Positions 12,075-22,653 of a stretch of 64,000 bases of DNA are shown one piece after another. The position numbers and the translations under genes are program-made. The number at the start of each line of letters is the position of its first letter. The stretch's first letter is position 1. Under the pieces are notes generated by a model. The model did not search any database. It was not told where the DNA came from and saw nothing but the letters and a program-made list of their open reading frames with translations. This DNA is from Psettodes erumei (taxonomy: Eukaryota > Chordata > Actinopteri > Pleuronectiformes > Psettodidae): assembly GCA_016785225.1 (NCBI GenBank), contig JAFBJZ010000357.1, positions 67,501 to 131,500 of the forward strand. Reading direction: 5' to 3'.

Positions 12075-15000
12075 AGTACACACTCACTTAATCATGTCCA
12101 GAACCGAACACAGCATCACACCTTTGATTCGAGTTGGTTAGTCAAGTCATTAGTAAGCATGCACTGCTGGCCGGCCTTAACATTGCATCAGCATGTGAGC
12201 GAAGTTTTGGACCGCATTGAGAATAGAGCTCAGAAAATATGACAGAATGGTTTTCTGTTAGCATCGTTTTTCTCTTGTTTTAAATCAGAGACCTCAAAAA
12301 TAAGATACAAAATTAGAATAAGAGACAAAAAGAGAAAGGATGATAAGGATAATGAATAGCCCAGAAAAAAGTAAGGAGAAGCTGGAGACAGTACCAAAGA
12401 GGAAAACAGGAGTGATGGGAAACAAGGGGGAGGGACTGGGTTAAAGAAAGCCTAGTCCATAATTCATTTCACTCATAATGGCTTCACTGGTCCAAAGAGC
12501 TGCAGGAATAGTTCAGGCAGCGCAGGGTAACCTGATCCCTGGTAACCCAAAGAAAGCAACTAAAGACACAGCCCTGTCTCCAGGCAAACCACACACTGCA
12601 CCATAGCACAATGCATATGATAATACAGCCAGCTCTTTGTCTGCACACTGTACTCTAACACACATGCACACGCATACAGTTTCTCACAAGAACAATCCTT
12701 ACCTCTACCCTCATAGCCAGCATACAGTGCACACACAAACATATAGATATGATTATGCAATCACAAGACAAAGAATGAAAGTTTTCACCATGCTGACATG
12801 CAGACAGAAGTAAGCCACAGCTTTGGAGCTTTTTCCACCCTGTACTTTCACTGAAAACTCGACCAGCTGGGAAGAGAGGAGAAGAAAATTGTAATTATCT
12901 CAGAGGGAACTGTGGTTTTTGGGGGAGTTGGGATATTGTGCTTCTCAGAAGAGCTTTAAAGTCTTGTGGCCTGCACAGACGTGGTAGCTGCAGTTGCCTT
13001 GCGGTCAGTTCATTGTGTGTGTTTTGGACGGCAGGCACAGGGCAATATGAGTCGTCTTGGTCCTTGGGAAGACAGCAGTGTGCAGTAACAAACTGTGTGG
13101 GATTATTAGCGGAGAGGCTGGCGTCAAAAAGCACCATGGGGTTTTACAAATGACTTAGGTTGAGGATCATATGTGGATTTGGGCAGAGCTGGGAGACTCC
13201 TCTGATCTGGGCTCTGCAGGTGTTTGTAATTACACATGGCAGCAGTTGGTCTTATTTGTAGCGGTCCCAGGTGCATGGATGATGCATTACATTTTTCACT
13301 CCTGTCAGAGAACTTGGGTCTGGTGTTGGGAAAGTTTGAAGCCTTCTTGTATAACTATCTGTGTTGTCTCATTGAGCCAAAGCCAGGAACATTGTAGACA
13401 TCTATTGAGGTTTAAGAGTCTGCTCAGTTAAATCGCAAAAAACAAAACAAAACAGATGTTCTCTCTTCCCACTGGTGGAATGTAGACAAACAGATAGTTT
13501 TGGTTTTATCTGGTCAGCTTTCTGAGATATCCATCTTTGAGATGTCTCCCTGCACTGTAGTGTGATAGAGATGATAGGAAACTCTTTTGTGTTCCTCACA
13601 GCACTCAAACAATTACAAAAATCCAACATTAGCATCTCTTTCCAGAGACAGTGACTCTGTCACTTATCCACAGGCGTCACTGAATGGGTTTCATTGGCAA
13701 CCCCATGAAGAATGATGACGCCGTGTTTTATTGAGTATTCAGAGTATTGCGTTAATGACTTTGGAAAGGCATGAGGTTGCAGAATTTTTCCCAATTTTGT
13801 ATCAACCACTAATGAGGAAGTGCAGCCAGTGAGCCAGTACAGGCAGCTCAGCTGGATCTGCTGCTTCCACTCAAATGGCATTCTCTCACTACAATTCATT
13901 TTCAATGCATGCTTTTTTATGTTAATAAATAATGGTGCTGTGCTGCATGCCACGCTGTCACTAACCTGAAAGTTATGCCATTGCTCGCTGCTACTAGTGC
14001 TGCTGCCAATGCCACTGCTTTTCATGTAGCATTTCAAAAGTGCCACTTCCACCCTGGCACCCACCTAAGACTAAATGCCAAACATTAATGTTTTACATAT
14101 TCATATTCATGTACAATCTATTTCACATGAGTTGGCTGTCATAATTTGACAAAAATCTCTTACAACTCACAAAACCATGGTCAGTCTCTGTACTCCAGGG
14201 TGGCCATGCCCTGCTGTGTCACTCTGAGGTCAGTCAAAGCTCTGTGGTGGAATGAATTTCCAGTCATTGTGAATCTCTCAATTTTCTGGTGGAAACTGAA
14301 AATGCACCTTTACCTCCACAATGACATCTAAGAGATGGATATAAAAAACCAAACCAAATTAAAACTATGTGCATGGCTACATGGCACCAGATTTAATTGG
14401 TGTGAACAAAAATAATAAAAGCAGCTATAATCAATATATGATCTTAATGGTGTTTTTTCTACAAACTTGGAAAAATGGCCAATGTGTGCTTTTTCTGTCT
14501 TGTTGTTGACTGTGTGGTCAGTAGCAGTTGCACAGTGGTGGGGCGTGGTGGACTCACTGTGTCGTTTGGCGGCAGTACAAGCCAGGCCTGGATTTCAGAT
14601 GTGGTGATGTGTTGGGAAACTGAGAGGGGGCTATGGATGTGTTTTGGAGGAAAGGAGGGAAGTTGGGGGGAAAGAAAGGGTGTGTGTTGCAGTTTGTAAG
14701 GAGGGTGTGTCTGTTGGTAAGTGAGGAGGAGTTGTATGTGTGTGTGTGTGTGTGTGTCATTGTGTCGCTCCAAGGTGGAGAGCAGGGTTCCCCTTCCTGT
14801 AAATTGCTAGAGCCCAGCCAAATGGTGAATCTTGACTCAAAAACAGGAGAGACAGGGGGAGGATTGTGTATGTGTGTTTGTGTGTGATGGGGGCTTTTGC
14901 TGAAAGGTCCTGGTCTGATTCCAGTGTGTCTCATGTGTTCTCACCAAAAGCCTAATTCATTTCAAAATAGTGTACCTGCGGTGTCCTATGTGGTGTGGCC

Positions 15001-15635
15001 ACTGAAGTGAACCAGACAGCATTAACTATTCAGGAGAGCAGGGTTTCCCTTCACTCTGCTGACACCTTGTTCACACTCTCATCTCTCATATCTCTGGAAA
15101 AGCTTCATGGAAACACCTGTGTGTTTGTGTGTGTGTCGGTGTACGTGTGTGTACTTGTAGATGACTGATTGGAAGATAGGATAAGGTTTCTCCTTTTGTC
15201 TCTCCACATTGACAGATGGTCAGGGTCTGTTGTATATTAGTGGTTATAATTATTTTTGTGGGATCTTATTTAACACATGTAAAAAAAAACAACAAAAAAC
15301 AACAACAAAAAAACCCTCCATGCTATTTATAAATATCCAGCCAGTTAAATGAATATCAAATTTAGATTTTGTAAATATAACATTTTTATAAATAAAATCT
15401 AAATTTAAACTTTGAGAAGTCCCTCTAGGCATGAGACTATTATTTAGTTCTTGAAGGAGAAATGTTAATTTTCAAACATGCCAAAAGAAATATTATCCAT
15501 TTTGACAATTCAGATAAAATTATGTTTTTTAAAAATTTGATGAAATATCACATGTTATTAGATTCGTGGCCTCATATGAATCATGCTTTGAGCTGACAAG
15601 ATGAAAGGAAAAAAAAAAACATCTGCAGTCTCTAG

Positions 15636-15638
<3 letters not shown>

Positions 15639-15680
<42 letters not shown>
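15639..15680. repeat. (GT)n microsatellite with CG interruption
   Basis: About 16 GT units followed by CGCGCG and more GT; located about 330 bases upstream of prkd2 exon 2. Confidence 0.95.
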
Positions 15681-16011
15681 CACATCTGCTGGATACAGCT
15701 GGTTGATTCTGTTTATGTATTTGGATTTAATTGAACTAGCAAACACTTAACAGAAGCTCAGTGAACCGCTGATTTTACTGGAACGCCTGACAGCCAGTGT
15801 GCACACACTCATAAATCATCATTCAGTCATTTGTTTGTTGATTGCTATGATGTGATATAAAGCCCTTAAATAAATTATACGAAACGTGATGCCAGTCATG
15901 CAGTTGCCAACCTTTCTGAAGCTGAAATCACAATGTTAATCAGAATTCTGCCTTTTCCACTGTGGATGCTCCTAACTTAGAGGTCTGCTTTGTTTTCTTT
16001 GTGTGTTCCAG

Positions 16012-16150
16012 TTCCCAGAGTGTGGCTTCTATGGCATTTATGACAAGATTTTGCTATTCAAGCACGACACATCCAGCAACAACATCCTGCAACTGGTTAA
16101 AGCTGCCAGTGACATTCAGGAGGGAGATCTGGTGGAAGTGGTGCTCTCTG
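16012..16150 (+). other. prkd2: prkd2 exon 2: C-terminal part of the N-terminal ubiquitin-like domain
   Basis: The acceptor is gtgttccag before TTC at 16012, and the donor is G|gtaaat at 16151. The exon encodes FPECGFYGIYDKILLFKHD, a near-invariant PKD motif, followed by SDIQEGDLVEVVLS. It leaves phase 1, completed by the next exon. In PKDs this region belongs to the N-terminal dimerisation/ubiquitin-like fold that precedes C1a. The following intron (16151-16578) opens with a TCTTC pentanucleotide tract and shows nothing else. Confidence 0.85.
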
Positions 16151-19100
16151 GTAAATACCCAGAACTCTCTTCTCTTCTCTTCTCTTCTGCTCTCTTTAAT
16201 ATGCCTATCATGTGCCAACAACCACTGTGCCATCAACATATAAGAATGCCAGATTCAAGTCAACTGTAAATTACCTACCTTTGTCTTTCCCCTGCGGTTT
16301 CCCTTTCATTACTGCTGTTACTCTGCAACACCACTCATGAAATCAGTCCTTATCTGCTTATTTTACTACAGGTAATATTGTTCACAGACCTTATCTGTTC
16401 TTCCATTGTTTCAAACAGTTATGCCCCCCCACCACCGTGTCAGGAAGAAAACTCATCTATTTTTCCTTCCTGTTTCCATCTTATCCATCTACTCATTCCC
16501 TCTTTTGCACAGTTACAGTAGTGTGATTTTATCGTGAGGCTCACTATGACCACAGCATGTCCCTGTTATCTCTTACAGCGGCAGCCACATTTGAAGATTT
16601 TCAGATTCGGCCCCACGCCCTCAACGTGCACTCGTACCGGGCCCCAGCCTTCTGCGATCACTGTGGGGAAATGCTGTTTGGTCTTGTCAGACAAGGGCTC
16701 AAGTGTGATGGTGAGAAAGACAGGGAGACAATGTGTGAATGAGAAAAGACACTTTTATCCCTTCCATGTAACACTGCTCTGTTGATCTGATGCTTCCTCT
16801 GCTGATTCTCTGGACCATGCCGCCCCCTGTAGGATGTGGATTGAACTACCACAAGCGCTGCGCATTCAGCATCCCAAACAACTGCAGTGGAGCTCGCAAA
16901 CGGCGTCTATCCACCACCTCCCTGAGCAGCAGTCAGTCCCTGCGTCTCTCCACCACTGAGTCAGTGTACAGTGTAGGGACTGCCTCCACCTGCACAGAAG
17001 ATGCAACTCTCATCCGCTCACACACACAAATGGTACTGGTGGTACACATGAAGACTTTTAACCATGGGCAGGGGTTTTTTTTTAGATGCATGTCTCAAAA
17101 CCTCTGCAAAAATATCCAAAACGACCTTTATGACTGCATTCCATCAGATAATGTATGTAGCCACTGCAATTAGGTCAATCAAGGAAAAAAACTGTCATTG
17201 CAGATTGATTCCCTCTATGAATCTACTCTAATTACAGACTTAGAAAACAAGCTTCAAGTGGCTGTAATTAATTTTTTATGCTAACAGTGTGTCAAATGAC
17301 AACATGAAAGCAGTTTAACATGTGAAAGTAGTCACATGTGGTGATGAATATACTGACAGTTATCTGGAAAACCAGAGATCTGGAAAGGCAGCTCCCCCCA
17401 ATGCTTCATTGTGAGTTTTGTTTAGGTGTCCAACCCACAACTTTACTCTTTGGCTTCCTCCTATTCACTCTTATAGCATCATTTTCAGGGAGGAAGATTC
17501 CATATCACAGATACAGTTAGTAACTAGCTGAGCATGGAGCATTTAGCAAGTAAATGGTTGTGGAGACCAAAAGCAGAGCTAACATACTGTAGAGCTAGAT
17601 GTGAAAATTAGTAAAAGTTTATTAATAAATTAACAAACTAAATTAACAAATACAATTTGAAGGTAATGATCAGTCAGTGTTTTCTTCGCAATTTATTACC
17701 CCTTCCTCAAAGTGTCAAAATAAAAGCAAATATTGCAAATTTATGGACAGGGAATGTTTAAATGAATGCTTTAGTAATTAGTGAATGTAGGTATTTATAT
17801 ACCTTGTTGTCAAATGTAGATGATCATAGTGTTCTTATTTTATTTACTCACACAGAGTCTGTTTCACTGATAATCTTTATTTGCTAGCCACGGACCCCGA
17901 GTGACGCCCGACGCTTCTATACGGGCCGACCAGTTCATTTGGACAAGATCTTGATGAGCAAGGTGAAGGTGCCCCACACGTTCGCTGTGCACTCGTACAC
18001 ACGGCCGACGGTGTGCCAGTACTGCAAGAGGCTCCTCCGAGGGCTGTTCCGGCAAGGCTTACAGTGCAAGGGTGAGCACAGACAAAGAGAAAAGACACAC
18101 TCCTGGATGTCCACAGTGATGCGGGATATCTGATCAGAGTGGAATGTGTTTATTCCTCTCAGACTGCAAGTTCAACTGCCATAAACGCTGTGCATATAAG
18201 GTCCCAAACGACTGCCTTGGGGAGACCATAGGAGGTGAGGGAAGATATGAATCACCTTTCATTTGTTTATGATTTGTTTGATTTGTTTCTTATCACAACA
18301 TGGATGAAATTATTCATTTTTAATCTGCACATTTCATTGTCAGAATTAGGTTATTTGATAACTATAAGTGATAAATCTAAAGAGTTTGAAACTCACAGGC
18401 AATAATGTTTTTATCTTCTCAGACAACAGAAGTAACTGCGGTGAGTACTATTGGTGCTTGGTGCTGATGCATGCAAAGCTGTACTCTCCGCTTAGTAGTA
18501 ATTAGCAGTAATAGTACTTTTTTTCCACAGCATTTTGAACGCATCACCTTTTTAAGCCAAGTTGCACTCAACCCCCTTATCTCCTTTTATTTGCCCCCAG
18601 ACATGTTGAGTCCCAGTGTGGACCCTGAGGTGCCCATGGACTACACCAGCGAGTACGACAGCTCAGACAAGTCTTCAATAGATGACTCAGATGAGGCCTG
18701 CAGCATTCCTGGGTCCTTCTCTCCTGACAACAACCAGGACGGGACCAGCGGAGATCAGAGGTATGAGAAAGATGCAAACATTTGGAGAACAGCTACAAAC
18801 AAATTCCTACGGGAAAGTTATCAGGAGGTCACAAACTCAAACACACATTTTTCATGTTCTCAGTGTTTACATCCCATTAATGAGGGTAGTGCAGTCGGTG
18901 AGACAGACAACCCGTCGATCCAGTACGGCCATCAAAGAAGGGTGGATGGTTCACTACAGCAATAAGGACACACTGGTAAAAGCATTGTACATAATTCCCA
19001 TGCTACCTAAGCTAAGTGTCTTTGTCATTGTTTTAGGAGCTGAACATAATGATTGAAAATAAGCTACATATATGAACTCTCTTCCCTTTCTTTTCTGTGA

Positions 19101-22100
19101 TTTTCGATAGCAAGTTTATCATTTTGTTTACTCCACACACTCAAGAAAAATAAAGGACCTTAGAGTCCAATCTCTCTATCATCTCTATCCTCCAGTTCCT
19201 CTCACAACAGTTCTGACATTTAATTTTCTTGATCATTCGGTCTCTGCCTCTACAGTGTCCTTTTCTATTTGTGTGTGTGTGTGTGTGTGTGTGTGTAAGC
19301 ATGCACGTTGTGCATATTTTTGTGGAGCAGTTGAAGAGTGATGATGTGGCTGATTCTCCCTGAAAACATAAAAGCACTCAGCAGACTTGTGGTGAATTCC
19401 AGCTAAAAGCCTACTTTCCACCTTTTTCTTTCTCTGTTCTCTGTATTTGACCTCAGAGAGATGTCTGTCTGTATAGTCTATTTGATGCTTGTTTTTCCTC
19501 TCTGGCTGCACCACCACTTTTCTTTCTTTCACTTTTTGTCTGTTTTCTTTTTCTGTTTGTTTCCCTTTTCTCATCTTGCAGCTCATACTCCTGCTCATCT
19601 GGCCATGCTTCTCTTCCTCTAGACGTCACCTCTGAACTTGAAATGTGTCCATGTTGACCATTGAATTTTACCCCGATCCATGCCCCATCTGTCCCTCTGT
19701 CCTCTCCCTATCCCACTCTGCAATATCCTGCATAGTCTTTGTTGCCCCAACTCATTTCACCCTGCTCCGACCCCCAACAGAGAAAGAGGCACTACTGGCG
19801 TCTGGACTGTAAGTGCATCATCCTTTTCCAGAACAACACCTCAAACAAATACTATAAGGTAAGTATAGTTTACTCCACTAAAAGTCAGATCATTTATATG
19901 AAGGGTGCAACCCTTTTTAAACCGTTATCACTGGTCCGATCTCTTGCAGGAGATCCCTCTGTCTGAGATTCTGGAGGTGCGTCCTGCTGGCAACTTCACA
20001 CTTGTTCCTCCAGGAACAAACCCCCACTGCTTCGAGCTCATCACTGGCACCATGTGCTACTTTGTAGGGGAGGACCCAAACACCCTCCCCTCTCTGTCCC
20101 CCAGCAACCCCCAGAGTCTCCCTCAGACCCCTCCCTCACCTAGCCAAGTGGCGCCCAATAGTGGCATTGGGCGAGAGGTGGCCAAGGCATGGGAGAGCGC
20201 CATTCGCCAGGCCCTCATGCCTGTCATCTTTCAGGATGCACCACCAGCTGAGGGGAACACAACTCACAGTAGGTTGAGAGCCAAATGTCGGTAGTACATT
20301 TTTGTCTATTTTATATTGACAAGGAGTTTTATAGATGTGCACATCAGCTTAATATGCCAACAAAAAAATAGTGCTGTTGCTACTTCACCTACCAAGCTAG
20401 GTGCTCAAGTAACAAAAGATCAAATTTGAAAAATCAGATTGGCAACACTTGCTTAGTCAGTCTTTATTTAACGTGATGATAAGAATAGACCTTTTTCAGT
20501 GCTGGAGAAAAATGCCATACAGTACGTGTGAGTTTTTGATAAGTAGTGCTCATTAAATACACAATATATAGTAGAACTCATCATAACGTCTATGACATTT
20601 ACATTGTCCACCATGTTTTTTTCTAGGACAAGCCTCTATAAGCATATCAGTTTCCAACAGTCAAATCCAAGAGAATGTGGTATGAACTTTTTTCTAGTTA
20701 AAATTTTTTCTAAAGTTTCTTCCTGTCTTTAAATGATTATGTTGAATGAGAATGATGATGATTGTATGAATTGCATTTCTACAGGATATTGGTACAGTGT
20801 ACCAGATCTTTGCTGATGAGGTGCTGGGATCTGGCCAGTTTGGAGTAGTGTATGGAGGTATGAAAATCTGTGTCCATCATTAATGCTGACTGAGCTCTTG
20901 ATTCAAAATTAATAAAGTGGTAAAGTGAAAGCTAATGAGACCGTACATCACGAAACCCTCTGAAATATGTGTGTGTGTGATGTTTGTGTGGCAGACAGTA
21001 GTTGTGTGTTAAAGTGGAACACATATGGTCTTTGGAGTTTCGACTGCAATTGTGGAAAAAAGCAACACATGCTAACACAATGTCTCTTCTTCAGGAAAGC
21101 ACAGGAAAACAGGAAGGGACGTAGCAGTCAAAGTCATTGACAAGCTTCGTTTTCCAACCAAGCAGGAGAGCCAGCTGAGGAATGAGGTGGCCATACTGCA
21201 GGTATACACACATGCACACACACGTTTAACTGCAGCTGCAAGTATCATCAGTCTCTTACCAGTGCTGACACAGTCACAGGTGCTTGGCATATACACTGAA
21301 AAGCTTTGCTTTTAAAATGTCAAGGAATTACTTTAGATTGTCCATAGTCACTTGTAATATTTATTTTGTAAATGATATTTGCATTGAAATTTTCTAGTTA
21401 TTAGTCAAGAACCATGAGAACTGTAAACAAAACTATATATAAACAACCAACTAACAAACTCTTTATTAAAATCTAAATCCCTAAAACACATAAATTGCTC
21501 TTAGTATCTAGGTTGTTCAAAAATGACAGAAATGCAGCATGACTTGAGAAGAATGTGCATTTTATTATATTTCAGTTCTACTCTCTTGAACTACTAGGTA
21601 CCTCTGGTACTTAAATGTTGAATACGTTGTGCACCAGCAGAGGGAGACAGAGGTACAGGGGTCGATTTGCTGTTTAAACTGGTTCAAAACTCTTTTACTG
21701 GAAGACCTGACTTCCCCTCCAGCTTTTATTTGGCCTAGTTAAAAAGGCACCACCATATTCACCGTGTTTCAAGTAAATTATTACTTCATACTTATTCATA
21801 AGTATGAAGTACCTTCTGGAGTTTATGGCATTTTTTAGTATGCATGCAATAATCAATGTTCTTTTCCTCCTGATTTGTTCCATATTCCTCCCCTGTGGTT
21901 TGCTGTCTGTTGCGATCACCATGCTCTTCCTTTCTTTCATACTGTCTAATCTGCTTTGTCAGTTCTTACTTTGCCACTGTCAATACTTCTCTTCCACCAT
22001 GTTCTCCTCTTCTGCTTACCATTTCACCTTCCCCTTTCCCCCCCCAAATCATATCTCATATCATCCACCTTATTCTTCCTTCTTCCCCCTCTCTCTCAGA

Positions 22101-22615
22101 GTTTACGTCATCTGGGCATTGTAAACCTGGAGTGTATGTTTGAGACCCCAGAGAAAGTGTTTGTGGTGATGGAGAAGCTGCATGGTGACATGCTGGAGAT
22201 GATCCTCTCCAGTGAGAAAGGCAGATTGCCTGAGCGGCTCACTAAATTCCTCATCACGCAGGTGTGTATGCAACCCAGCAAGGATTTGTCATGTGCAGCC
22301 TCACAGCGTATACTACCACATCAAAGGTATTGCTGTTGTTATTGCATGTGTGTGAGATACTTATCACTCCCAACGAAGTCTTGATGCTGCAGTGTCTTTG
22401 CTGCATGTTTTTGTGGTCTGCCAACCCTAGCACTGTGCATGACAACTCAGATCTGTTTATATGGCCTTGTAGTTTCAGTTTACTGATAGTGTCTGTGTGG
22501 TTTTTCGGTGTGCAGATTCTTGCAGCTCTGAGGCATCTGCACTTCAAAAACATTGTTCACTGTGACCTGAAACCAGAGAATGTGCTGCTCGCATCTGCTG
22601 ATCCCTTTCCACAGG

Positions 22616-22653
<38 letters not shown>

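Larger units (their letters stand above)
1..16011 (+). other. prkd2: Probable prkd2 intron 1 (partial), no recognisable exon
   Basis: The first prkd2 exon visible begins at 16012 in the middle of the N-terminal domain. The missing part should encode the start Met and the stretch ending near the family's CSIVDQ-type motif. No open frame on the plus strand in this interval resembles it, so the interval is inferred to be intronic, or intron plus upstream DNA. Contents seen: (CA)n at 3386-3416 and 3572-3602, (TG)n at 4091-4115, a GA tract at 5295-5331, (TTTAA)n at 5667-5691, GT tracts at 14737-14757 and 15639-15680, a hairpin at 9542-9586, a CRE/X-box cluster at 8420-8930, and a probable hAT MITE at 11775-12074. 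Open frames of 60-134 codons here look like chance; several are just translated CA/GT repeats. Confidence 0.6.

Noticed and set aside
13660..14064. 134-codon minus-strand frame in prkd2 intron 1
   Set aside because: No known domain; the Met is not in a convincing context and there is no conserved motif. Kept as chance.
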